A stretch of DNA of 64,000 bases from JACMLD01 sp963705285 (GTDB taxonomy: Bacteria; Bacteroidota; Bacteroidia; Chitinophagales; Chitinophagaceae): positions 5,518,001-5,582,000 of the forward strand of contig OY970066.1 in the NCBI GenBank assembly GCA_963705285.1, in the 5' to 3' direction. A model generated the notes under the pieces. The model did no database searches and was not told the origin of the DNA. It saw nothing but the letters and a program-made list of their open reading frames with translations. Shown here piece after piece: positions 1 through 7,665 of this stretch; positions within the stretch are counted from its first letter, which is position 1; each line of letters begins with the position of its first letter. The position numbers and the translations under genes are program-made.

Positions 1-445
1 GCTGCTTCAAATAAATATACCGTACATCTTCATCAAACGAACTTCTGCCTTCTGTCAGGAGCATTTGCAGCAGGCGCACATCTGCAAACACCGAAACGGT
101 TACCTGGGCACCAGGCCAAAACTGTAGCAAAGGCTTGGCAACGCTTGCCACTAAATCAGTACAAGAGCCTACCGCTTCGGCAAATACCACATCGGTTCCG
201 TTGGTTGCCACCAGCGAGGCAAGACTGTCGCTTAGCTCGTGGTAATTGCAGCAAAAGCAGCCATTGATCACCTGCCGGTTGGGTATGTTCAGGCTATCGA
301 ATAACCTGCCATCTACCAATTTGGAACCCTGGTCATTGGCAACAACCCCTGTTGGTACCCCTTGTTGCAGCAGCAATTTTACGGCTTGCTGAATGGCCGT
401 TGTTTTACCGCTGCCTAAAAAGCCGCTGAGTAAATGAATTTTCAT
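1..445 (-). CDS. CobW/HypB-type G3E GTPase, 3' end beyond window
   Basis: Reading the minus strand from the ATG at 445 gives a protein beginning MKIHLLSGFLGSGKTTAIQQ. It carries a P-loop GFLGSGKT at residues 8-15 and a GCFCCN motif near residue 63. A CxCC-type motif after the P-loop is the metal-binding signature of the G3E family (CobW, YjiA, ZNG1), GTP-dependent metallochaperones that deliver zinc, cobalt or similar metals. The frame stays open to base 1, so about 148 residues are seen and the C-terminal half lies outside. It is the most downstream member of a minus-strand run with the SlyD-like gene (83 bp gap) and the GH116 gene. The family call is firm; the metal and client are unknown. 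Confidence 0.85.
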   Translation of the reverse strand, partial: MKIHLLSGFLGSGKTTAIQQAVKLLLQQGVPTGVVANDQGSKLVDGRLFDSLNIPNRQVINGCFCCNYHELSDSLASLVATNGTDVVFAEAVGSCTDLVASVAKPLLQFWPGAQVTVSVFADVRLLQMLLTEGRSSFDEDVRYIYLKQ

Positions 446-528
446 GCGCAATAATTATTTACCGTGATGCTTTTTAGCTTAATTAATAAAACGTATAAAA
501 AAAGAAATCTTACAGGTACACATACGCG

Positions 529-879
529 TTATACTTTTATGTTGGCATAGCAACCACAATCAGCATCACATGGTTGCACATTTACCTGTACCGGGTAGCC
601 AAGCCGTATTTCCTCCTGCAATGCCACGCGTACCTGGTCTATGATAATCTCAAATGTAAAATCTTCGTCTGTTCCGCCTGCCGCGGCATTCAGCAACACT
701 GTCTTTTTATCACCCGCCTGCAAACCGAGCAATTGTTCCTGCAACATGGCGAGAATGGCTGTGGTACCATGCAGGTAACTGACGGGCATGCTGTTCATGG
801 TGTTTTCCAATTCATCGCCGCCGGCATTACGCATAACATATCGCATAGACACCACTGTATTTACAGCCACTTTCGTCAT
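529..879 (-). CDS. SlyD-like FKBP-type peptidyl-prolyl isomerase, short form
   Basis: This 116-residue protein has the SlyD/FKBP layout: an opening strand (VAVNTVVSMRYVMRNAGG), then SYLHG and a GLQAGDKKTVLL segment, which match the family pattern Y-L-H-G followed by G-L-E-x-A-L-x-G. Known members are prolyl isomerases and chaperones, and SlyD also binds nickel through a Cys/His-rich tail. Here the protein is shorter than typical SlyD and ends CDADCGCY, a compact cysteine-rich tail that might bind metal. The start codon overlaps the GH116 stop as ATGA (876-879), so the two genes are translationally coupled. A CobW-type metallochaperone follows on the same strand, which makes a metal link plausible but unproven. 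Confidence 0.6.
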   Translation of the reverse strand: MTKVAVNTVVSMRYVMRNAGGDELENTMNSMPVSYLHGTTAILAMLQEQLLGLQAGDKKTVLLNAAAGGTDEDFTFEIIIDQVRVALQEEIRLGYPVQVNVQPCDADCGCYANIKV

Positions 880-3530
880 GCAAGAAGTTTGCCGTTTACA
901 ATTCTTTTGTTGATGGCAATCGTGCCATATACCACCTTTACATCCAATTTGCCCGCAATAAGGCTCACTGTGCCAAAACCTGTATCTGTGCTCAGAAAGC
1001 TGGTGAAATCTCCTACCCTGCTAGCGGCATACAATGTTTTTTCTACAGCATCATAACGTACACCTGTAAGCGCCTCCAGGTATCCATAGCTGGAGAGCGC
1101 CCGTGCATACCAGTGGCCACACTCATATTCATTAAACGGATTGCGGATGCGCCCGTCGTACCGGTTACGTGAAGTGCGAACAATATCCAGTCCTTCTTTT
1201 ACGCTGCCCATTAACATGAGGTGGGCTGCCACCTGGTGTTCAATGCCCGTCCATACTTCATCGCTGTATACAAATGGCAAAGACAGTTTACCTCCCTTTG
1301 GCCATGAGCATAATAACAGGCCGCCTTCTTCACCCAGTGCATACGATGGCCGTTGTGGATTTGCGTGCTCGCTCAGGTTTTGTTTGAGGTTATATTTATG
1401 CACCGCCAGCAAATGACTTTTCAATTTGACTGCGTCAATGGTGTCCTCCAGCCCGCACATCCGACCTATCCATGCACCCAGTACACCATCAGACAGGCAG
1501 CCGGTGCCGTACTGGTATTTGGGGCCTTCTTTTTGCAACAGGTCTTTCGCTTCCTGTGAATATTCTCCGCCAAATGATTTTTCTGTAGCAGGGTTTTTAG
1601 CCGTTAACCCTTCTACGGTAATTTTCTGGATAAAATATTCGCCATCATACAACTCATTTTCCATGGCTTTTTTGCCGGTTGCGGCCAGTTGTTTATAGGG
1701 CGACATGTCAATGGTTAGAAACTCACCCATTGTAATAAATGCCTGCAAGGCGCCCAGGTAAAAACTACCGTGCATGCCATCGGGCCCCCAGAATTCTATA
1801 TCGTAGGTATTGTGGTGTGGTTCTTCTATTACGCCTTTGCGCCGTGGATCCCAGGTGCGGATGCAATAATCCATGCTTGTTTTCACCATGGGATACATTT
1901 TTGCCAGCCATTCATTATTGCCACTGATGCGCCACTCACGGTACACTTTCATAATGCCGCCCAGTTGCCCATCGGCCGCCGAATGAAAATTGTGATCTGC
2001 CGGCTGTATAGGAAGCGGCACCCTGAAATTCTGGTGCCCATCAGCATTCTGGCTCTCGCAAAATTCAGTATGCCGCAGGCTTCTTTCCAAAGCAGGAAAT
2101 AAATGCGCAATGGCCTGGGCGTAGTTCCATACATGGGTGCACGACCCATGGCAACAACCGCCCGTATCGCCACAACCCTCAAAGCTCCACAGGCGGCCAT
2201 CGTACTGGCGCATTACGGTGGGCGATTTTAATATGGTGAGGTTGGCGGCGATTGCTTCCACCACTTCGGGCGGCAGGCTGCTTTTATAAAAAGCATCTTT
2301 GAAAAGTATAGAATTTTTTCGGAGTATGTTGTATTGCCGGTTCCAGTAATCAGCGGCTTCTTCCACGTTTTTAAAACGGCTGCTGTACCACGGCTTAAAA
2401 TATTTGCCGTTGTAGTCTTTATCATATTTATCAAGCCCTATATCTGAAGGCGAATTGCAACAGCCGGCATCAGGTGCACAATTTTCTTTTCGGGGGCCCA
2501 TGGTGCCATGCGTTTGTTCAGAATCTGGCGTATACCAGGCCATCATTAACCGGATGGTTTTTTCTTTGCCCGGTGCCAGTGTAAAAGGCACATACAGGCT
2601 GGCGCCCGGTGCGTCTTTATCAACGGGCGGCACGGCTTTTACTTCTGCGTTCTTCACTTTGTTCCACGCCATGGTAAATGGATCCCACCAGCCACCACGA
2701 AACCAGCAATGATCAACTACGGTATTCTTATCGTCTGTGTAAATGGCAAAATCAGTTCCGTATAATTTTCCCGGCGTACCGGCAGCAACGTTGGGCGTAC
2801 CGGCTTCGGTTAATATAAAGCCGTTTTCAAAAGACCTGATTGAATTGCTGCCTTTGTCTGCCCGCAGAAAATTTTTTGCGTTAAAAGAAAATACTGCGTC
2901 AATGCCTGTCTTGCCGGTATTGGTAAATTTGTATTCGATGGCACCTACCGGCAGGCTGGAGTTATCATCGTCTGTAGGTATAAACGGGCTCCAGCCGGTA
3001 AGCTGTACCTGCAGCGGCAGATCCGGATCGCTGATATCAATATATGCAAATGGAAACCGGGCTGTAAATGATGCGTTATGGAAATGCGGCAGGCCGGTAG
3101 TAGCGCCGCCTGCGCCATTGCCCGCATCGCGGAAGCCAAATTTTTTCCAGTCGGGCACCGGCCCTTCCAGTACCTTGGCCCCATTTTTTATTCCTTTTAC
3201 GCAAATGCCCGCAAACATGCCGGGCTCGTTAAAAATTTCGGGCCGGTTGCGTACAGAAATATGCGACATGGCACCGGTTCCCTCCAGGCAAAACATTCCT
3301 GCGCCCATTCCGCCAATAGGAAATGCTATACGGTTGAGATGCTGGCCGGTATAACTGCCATTGTACGAATGGCCATTGCGCGCATCGCTATTACTATCGT
3401 CAATAGCTATACGATCCTGCGCATGTGGTGGTTCTGCCGCCAATAATGTACCCGCAGGAAAAAAAGCAGCAGCGGTACCACCTGCGCCTATATGTTTAAG
3501 GAATGCACGACGCCCGGTTTTGTTTTTCAT
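876..3530 (-). CDS. GH116 family glycoside hydrolase, Tat-exported
   Basis: An 884-residue protein of the GH116 / GBA2-like family (beta-glucosidase, glucosylceramidase and related activities). Residues 1-32 form a twin-arginine leader (TGRRAFLKHIGAGG, then a hydrophobic alanine-rich stretch), predicting Tat export of a folded enzyme. The N-terminal beta-sandwich domain covers roughly residues 50-380 and the (alpha/alpha)6 catalytic domain roughly 410-830. Expected catalytic neighbourhoods are visible: FEGCGDTGG upstream of CTHVWNYAQAIAHLFP (nucleophile region) and HNTYDIEFWGPD (acid/base region). The stop overlaps the SlyD-like start. Substrate cannot be set from sequence; the family acts on beta-glucosides, xylosides and N-acetylglucosaminides. 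Confidence 0.85.
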   Translation of the reverse strand: MKNKTGRRAFLKHIGAGGTAAAFFPAGTLLAAEPPHAQDRIAIDDSNSDARNGHSYNGSYTGQHLNRIAFPIGGMGAGMFCLEGTGAMSHISVRNRPEIFNEPGMFAGICVKGIKNGAKVLEGPVPDWKKFGFRDAGNGAGGATTGLPHFHNASFTARFPFAYIDISDPDLPLQVQLTGWSPFIPTDDDNSSLPVGAIEYKFTNTGKTGIDAVFSFNAKNFLRADKGSNSIRSFENGFILTEAGTPNVAAGTPGKLYGTDFAIYTDDKNTVVDHCWFRGGWWDPFTMAWNKVKNAEVKAVPPVDKDAPGASLYVPFTLAPGKEKTIRLMMAWYTPDSEQTHGTMGPRKENCAPDAGCCNSPSDIGLDKYDKDYNGKYFKPWYSSRFKNVEEAADYWNRQYNILRKNSILFKDAFYKSSLPPEVVEAIAANLTILKSPTVMRQYDGRLWSFEGCGDTGGCCHGSCTHVWNYAQAIAHLFPALERSLRHTEFCESQNADGHQNFRVPLPIQPADHNFHSAADGQLGGIMKVYREWRISGNNEWLAKMYPMVKTSMDYCIRTWDPRRKGVIEEPHHNTYDIEFWGPDGMHGSFYLGALQAFITMGEFLTIDMSPYKQLAATGKKAMENELYDGEYFIQKITVEGLTAKNPATEKSFGGEYSQEAKDLLQKEGPKYQYGTGCLSDGVLGAWIGRMCGLEDTIDAVKLKSHLLAVHKYNLKQNLSEHANPQRPSYALGEEGGLLLCSWPKGGKLSLPFVYSDEVWTGIEHQVAAHLMLMGSVKEGLDIVRTSRNRYDGRIRNPFNEYECGHWYARALSSYGYLEALTGVRYDAVEKTLYAASRVGDFTSFLSTDTGFGTVSLIAGKLDVKVVYGTIAINKRIVNGKLLA

Positions 3531-3625
3531 ACAGCGTGTTTTGAAGGATGGGGAAGCCTTCTAAAGATAGGAAAGAAAAAAAAGTGCAGATGCGTTTTTT
3601 CTTACTCTTTTCCGCAGATGTGCCC

Positions 3626-4636
3626 TTACTCCAACCAGGCCGATAAAAACTTGGCTATTTTTTCAGACTCTACCATAAAACCATCGTGCCCATAAGAAGA
3701 ATCGATTTCTATAAGTGTGGCCCTGGGCATTTGCTGCGCAAGATGGCGCTGTTCTTCCAGCGGACAAAGAATATCGCTGCTTACACCAATAATAAGTGTT
3801 GGTTGTGGTATCTGTCGCAGCACCTGGTCTACATTACCACCGCGCCCGCGGGCAATATGGTGGCTGTCCATTGCTTTTGTCAATAACCAATAGCAATAAG
3901 CACTGAAACGTTTTACCAGTTTATCGCCCTGGTAATTGATATAAGAAGACGCTTTGTAATCATCCAGTTTTTCCGAATCGGTTTCGGTCTGGTTTTTTAC
4001 CATAATGCCATAGTTGCGGTAAGTAAGCATGCCAATGGCACGCGCAGCTTTTAGCCCTTTGCTGCCTGCTGTGGCAGACGGTTGCAACCAGGTGCTGTCT
4101 GCTTCAATAGCTAACCGTTGTGCGGTATGTGTGGCAATGCCCCAGGCGCTTTCGGTAGCCGAAGTAGCCAGCAGGAAAAGGTTTTTTACCACATCCGATT
4201 CAGCATACGCCCATTCAAGGGCCTGGTAGCCACCCATGCTGCCGCCTACCAGTAAATAGATAGCATCTATGCGCAGGTGTTTGCGCAGTAAAATATGTGC
4301 TTTCACCATATCGCGGATGGTTACCTGCGGGAAGCTGCTGTAATAGGGCTGGGCCGTTGCGGGATTAATGCTATGCGGGCCGGTACTGCCATATTTTGAA
4401 CCGAGTATATTAGCGCATACAATGAAATAACGGGCAGGATCTAGCACAAAACCTTCACCTATTATACCCGGCCACCATTCTGTTACTGCAGCGTTGGCGG
4501 TGAGGTGATGACAAATCCATACCACATTGCTTTTGTCGGCATTTAACGTACCATAGGTACAATAGCCCACCGTAATTTCGGGCAATAACTGCCCGTTTTC
4601 GAGCTCAAAACCATGCTGATAATGAAAAACCTCCAT
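3626..4636 (-). CDS. metX: Homoserine O-acetyltransferase-type alpha/beta hydrolase
   Basis: An alpha/beta-hydrolase-fold acyltransferase of the MetX family, which activates homoserine with acetyl-CoA (or succinyl-CoA) in methionine synthesis. The nucleophile elbow GGSMGGYQALEWA is characteristic, the family motif WWPGIIGEG follows NAAVTE near the N terminus, and the catalytic His lies in SYGHDGF near the C terminus. The frame also has an ATG at 4663; I prefer the ATG at 4636 (MEVFHYQHGFELENG) because homologues begin with this FHYxxxFxLExG segment. It is divergent from osmC, with metZ two genes away on the other strand; together metX and metZ supply the acyl-homoserine and sulfhydrylation steps. 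Confidence 0.85.
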   Translation of the reverse strand: MEVFHYQHGFELENGQLLPEITVGYCTYGTLNADKSNVVWICHHLTANAAVTEWWPGIIGEGFVLDPARYFIVCANILGSKYGSTGPHSINPATAQPYYSSFPQVTIRDMVKAHILLRKHLRIDAIYLLVGGSMGGYQALEWAYAESDVVKNLFLLATSATESAWGIATHTAQRLAIEADSTWLQPSATAGSKGLKAARAIGMLTYRNYGIMVKNQTETDSEKLDDYKASSYINYQGDKLVKRFSAYCYWLLTKAMDSHHIARGRGGNVDQVLRQIPQPTLIIGVSSDILCPLEEQRHLAQQMPRATLIEIDSSYGHDGFMVESEKIAKFLSAWLE

Positions 4637-4682
4637 CAAACAAGTATGCTGTTGAAATTGCAAAGTAAAGGGCTGTATGAGT

Positions 4683-4690
4683 TACATTTG
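4683..4690 (+). promoter_or_regulatory. Bacteroidota -7 box upstream of osmC
   Basis: TACATTTG matches the Bacteroidota sigma-70 -7 element TAnnTTTG and lies 16 bp before the osmC ATG. A weak -33 candidate (ATTG ending at 4660) sits 22 bp upstream. This is a motif match only. Confidence 0.5.
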
Positions 4691-4706
4691 CAAAAAATAT
4701 TGATAA

Positions 4707-5126
4707 ATGATACAAATAAATATAAACCGGGCCGGAGGCGATTATGGGTTTGAGGCAACCGATGCCAAAGGCCATGTGGTGCGGATGGACACCAGCCCGG
4801 AAAACGGGGGCGTCAATTTTGGCGTGCGTCCCATGCAGGTGTTGCTGATGGGACTAGGCGGATGCAGCGGTATTGATATTGTATCCATATTAAAAAAACA
4901 ACGCCAGAAAGTGGATAGCTTTTCTATGAAGATCGAAGGCGACCGGTTTGCAGGTAAAGAGCCATCGCTTTGGGAACAAATACATATTGTCTTTGAATTG
5001 AAAGGCGATATCGATCCCGAAAAAGCAAGAAAAGCTTGCGAATTATCTGTCGAGAAATATTGTTCTGTAGCGGAAACCCTTCGCGGCAGCGGCACCACCA
5101 TCACCTGGGAGGTAAAAGTGAATTAG
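4707..5126 (+). CDS. OsmC/Ohr family protein
   Basis: A 139-residue OsmC-fold protein. The two conserved cysteines of the family are present: C53 in LGGCSGIDIV and C119 in EKYCSVAETL. In characterised OsmC and Ohr enzymes this pair reduces organic hydroperoxides. The sequence resembles the YhfA-like subgroup (GVRPMQVLLMGLGGCSG), whose substrate is less clear than that of Ohr. It lies divergently from metX and 112 bp upstream of metZ, so a link to sulfur or thiol metabolism is possible. A TAnnTTTG box sits just upstream. The family call is strong; the precise substrate is not known. Confidence 0.85.
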   Translation: MIQININRAGGDYGFEATDAKGHVVRMDTSPENGGVNFGVRPMQVLLMGLGGCSGIDIVSILKKQRQKVDSFSMKIEGDRFAGKEPSLWEQIHIVFELKGDIDPEKARKACELSVEKYCSVAETLRGSGTTITWEVKVN

Positions 5127-5215
5127 TTGACCAGTTGACCAGTTGATTAGTAGCTACGCCAACGCATTAACTGATCAACCAATCAACGAATCAACCATTC
5201 AACTGATCAATTACT
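5127..5215. repeat. GTTGATCA-type foldback intergenic repeat
   Basis: Left arm copies of GTTGACCAGTTGATTAGT are followed, after a short core (TACGCCAACGCA), by copies of ACTGATCAACCAATCAAC, the opposite orientation. The arms can fold into an imperfect hairpin. Related blocks occur at 22081-22214, 49624-49700 and 62398-62455, always outside genes. Confidence 0.75.
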
Positions 5216-5219
5216 TTTG
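5212..5219 (+). promoter_or_regulatory. Possible -7 box for metZ
   Basis: TACTTTTG fits TAnnTTTG, 19 bp before the metZ ATG, at the edge of the foldback repeat. No clear -33 TTTG is seen, so the repeat itself may supply upstream sequence. Confidence 0.35.
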
Positions 5220-5238
5220 ATTTTGAATTGAAACAACC

Positions 5239-6402
5239 ATGAAAGAAAAACATCCTATCACAAAAGTTATCCGTACACGTACTGAACGCACCGGTGAAAT
5301 GGAGCATTCTGCCCCTATGTTTCTTACCAGCAGTTTTACATTTGAGAATGCTGAAGACATGCGCGCGGCCTTTGCAGATGAAACGGACGCAAACATCTAT
5401 AGCCGGTTTAGCAACCCCACCGTGCAGGAATTTACTGACCGCATTTGTGCATTGGAAGGTGCAGAAGCTGCCTATGCAACCGCATCTGGCATGAGCGCCA
5501 TCTTTGCCAGCTTTATGACGTTTTTAAAGAAAGGCGATCACCTGCTAAGCTGTAATGCCATCTTTGGCAGTACACATACTATTATAAAGAAATACCTGCC
5601 CAACTACGGTATAGATTTTACCTACGTTAGTGCCAATAAGCCTGAAGAGTGGGAAGCTGCCATTCGCCCCAATACCAAAATGATTTACCTGGAAACACCT
5701 ACCAACCCGGGGTTAGACATCATTGACCTGGCGTTTGCAGGAGAGCTGGCAAAAAAACATAACCTGATATTAAATGTTGATAATTGTTTTGCTACACCGG
5801 TGAACCAGCGCCCGCTCGATTTTGGGGCAGATTTGGTAGTGCATTCAGCCACCAAATGGATGGATGGACAAGGCAGGGTATTGGGTGGCGTAATAGCCGG
5901 AAAAAAAGAACTCATTCATGAAATTTATTTGTTTTGCCGCAGTACAGGCCCCGCCCTGGCCCCATTTAATGCATGGGTACTGAGCAAAAGTCTTGAAACG
6001 CTGGATGTGCGCATGGAACGGCATGGCGCCAATGCATTGCATATTGCTAAAGCATTGGAGAATCACCCTAAAATAGCCTGGCTAAAATACCCTTTCCTGC
6101 CCTCTCACCCGCAATATACTATTGCCGTAAAACAAATGAAAAATGGTGGTGGTATTGTTTGTTTTGATCTCAAAGGCGGACTGGAAGCCGGCCGTAATTT
6201 TTTAAACAAATTAAAAATGCTTTCGCTCACAGCCAACCTGGGCGATACCAAAAGCATTGCCAGTCACCCCGCCAGTACCACGCATGCCAAATTAACCGAA
6301 GAAGAAAGACTGGCAGTGAATATAACGCCGGGGCTTATACGTATTTCTGTGGGGCTTGAACATGCAGATGATATATTAGAAGATATATTGCAGGCGCTGT
6401 GA
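5239..6402 (+). CDS. metZ: O-acyl-homoserine sulfhydrylase (Cys/Met PLP enzyme)
   Basis: A 387-residue member of the Cys/Met metabolism PLP-dependent family. The PLP lysine is K206 in VHSATKWMDGQGRVLGG; the DGQGR continuation is typical of MetZ (O-succinyl/acetylhomoserine sulfhydrylase) rather than of MetB or MetC. Other family blocks are YSRFSNPT (residues 54-61), ATASGMSAI and LETPTNP. The reaction joins activated homoserine with sulfide to give homocysteine, bypassing cystathionine. With metX on the opposite strand 600 bp away, the direct sulfhydrylation route to methionine is encoded here. Acyl preference (acetyl or succinyl) cannot be read from the sequence; the MetX partner suggests acetyl. 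Length is normal. Confidence 0.9.
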   Translation: MKEKHPITKVIRTRTERTGEMEHSAPMFLTSSFTFENAEDMRAAFADETDANIYSRFSNPTVQEFTDRICALEGAEAAYATASGMSAIFASFMTFLKKGDHLLSCNAIFGSTHTIIKKYLPNYGIDFTYVSANKPEEWEAAIRPNTKMIYLETPTNPGLDIIDLAFAGELAKKHNLILNVDNCFATPVNQRPLDFGADLVVHSATKWMDGQGRVLGGVIAGKKELIHEIYLFCRSTGPALAPFNAWVLSKSLETLDVRMERHGANALHIAKALENHPKIAWLKYPFLPSHPQYTIAVKQMKNGGGIVCFDLKGGLEAGRNFLNKLKMLSLTANLGDTKSIASHPASTTHAKLTEEERLAVNITPGLIRISVGLEHADDILEDILQAL

Positions 6403-6453
6403 CCTCACCCCTGGCCCCTCTCCCGCTTCGCTGGGAAGGGCCGGGGTGAGGTG
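6403..6453. repeat. CCTCACCCC palindromic intergenic repeat
   Basis: A foldback starting CCTCACCCCTGGCCC and ending GGGCCGGGGTGAGG fills the gap between the convergent metZ and yceI-like genes. It could act as a bidirectional terminator although no strong T-run follows. Confidence 0.6.
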
Positions 6454-6454
6454 A

Positions 6455-7003
6455 TTACTTCTTCTCATATTTACAATCAACAGTTACATTCATAGTTTCC
6501 GCAATTTTATCTGCCACCAGTGAAGGTATTTTTATACTGTATTCTTTTGGTGCCAGTTTAAATTTTGCCTGTATTTGCGGCAGTCCGCCTTTTACGATGA
6601 TGGTACCCGGAACGCTGATTTTTTGTGTGATACCGTGGAGCGTCATATCTCCATCAGCAGTTACGGCATAAGTACCGTCTTTAGAAAGGTCAACGGCTGC
6701 GGCATTGGTTAGCTTACCCCTGAAACTGGCTTTCGGAAACTTATCGCTTTCCATATAATTTTCATTGAAATGCTCTTCCATCAGCGCCCGTTCAAAATGG
6801 AAACTTTTAACGAGCACAGCAAAACCTATTTCACCGGTCTTGCTATTGAATACACTGGATACTTCATTGTTAACTGCATCAATATTTTCCATAGGCGTTT
6901 TAGAAAAAAACGAAACCTGTCCGTGCCGCGTAATAAAAACATCCTGTGCATTTGTATGGAGAATGCAAAGCACAGTTATAAAAACAAACAACAGTCTTTT
7001 CAT
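6455..7003 (-). CDS. YceI family periplasmic protein
   Basis: A 182-residue protein with a Sec signal peptide (MKRLLFVFITVLCILHTNAQ, cleavage near residue 20) and a YceI-like lipocalin-fold domain. Family features include the VKSFHFERALMEEHFNENYMESDKFP segment, which matches the YceI pattern of a helix followed by D/S-x-K-x-P-x-A, and LHGITQKISVPGTI in the later strands. Relatives bind isoprenoid or other apolar ligands in the periplasm. It is downstream of the OB-fold gene 33 bp away on the same strand, and these two families commonly occur together in Bacteroidota, probably as one operon. Ligand unknown. Confidence 0.85.
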   Translation of the reverse strand: MKRLLFVFITVLCILHTNAQDVFITRHGQVSFFSKTPMENIDAVNNEVSSVFNSKTGEIGFAVLVKSFHFERALMEEHFNENYMESDKFPKASFRGKLTNAAAVDLSKDGTYAVTADGDMTLHGITQKISVPGTIIVKGGLPQIQAKFKLAPKEYSIKIPSLVADKIAETMNVTVDCKYEKK

Positions 7004-7036
7004 AGCGTCTTATTTATGTTTGATGATGACAGCGGG

Positions 7037-7447
7037 TTACCGCCCTACTATGCACCGGTCTATAATTACATCTGTGAGATAGCCCGAACAAAAGCCTTTA
7101 ATTGTAACCGAATCGCCTTTTTTTATTCCCTGCACAACATCCTGCAGTGTACATTGTACGCCACTCATATCTGAACCCAGTAAAACAATCACTGGTTTAT
7201 TTTGCTGGTTAACGGTAACCGCACTCACGGTGCCGCTCACCTGCACTGCATTGCCCAGGTATTTTTTATTGGCACTGTTTTCATCCTGCTCATATTCCGC
7301 AGCCAGGCGCATGGCAGTAAGCTCCACAGCTGTGGCGGTGGCGGCAGAACGGTGCGGCTTGTTGTACATTCTGTACCCAATGACTGTTCCGGCAACTATC
7401 ATTACCAATGCCGCCAGTGCGGCCACCTGCCAAGTCTTTTTTTTCAT
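7037..7447 (-). CDS. tRNA_anti-like OB-fold protein, membrane-anchored
   Basis: About 136 residues from the preferred ATG at 7447 (MKKKTWQ); a second ATG three codons upstream at 7456 is possible. An N-terminal hydrophobic segment (AALAALVMIVAGTVIGYRMY) acts as a signal anchor. The rest resembles the tRNA_anti-like OB-fold family: NKKYLGNAVQVSGTVSAV, then VQCTL, KKGDSVTIKGFCSGYLTDVIIDRCI. The family is named from its fold and its role is not established. It probably shares a transcript with the yceI-like gene downstream. Confidence 0.75.
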   Translation of the reverse strand: MKKKTWQVAALAALVMIVAGTVIGYRMYNKPHRSAATATAVELTAMRLAAEYEQDENSANKKYLGNAVQVSGTVSAVTVNQQNKPVIVLLGSDMSGVQCTLQDVVQGIKKGDSVTIKGFCSGYLTDVIIDRCIVGR

Positions 7448-7608
7448 ACGCAACATTATACCAACAGGTAATACTGTTTAATGATACTACGTGCATCAAT
7501 GCGTGCAGGTTGTCTGTGCCCGTAAATTTTACAACCTGTGCATATCATGTGGCACTGGGCACACAACTATTCAAAAGATTAATGCAAAAAATCATCGGCA
7601 AAAAAAAA

Positions 7609-7633
7609 TCCCGGAGAACTTATGTCTCCGGGA
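7609..7633 (-). terminator. Rho-independent terminator after the esterase gene
   Basis: Arms TCCCGGAGA (7609-7617) and TCTCCGGGA (7625-7633) form a perfect 9-bp stem with a 7-nt loop. On the minus strand it is followed by a run of T (A-run at 7600-7608), placing it 33 bp past the stop of the 7666-10359 gene. Confidence 0.9.
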
Positions 7634-7665
7634 TAAAAAAACCACTTTTTAGAATACTATTATTG

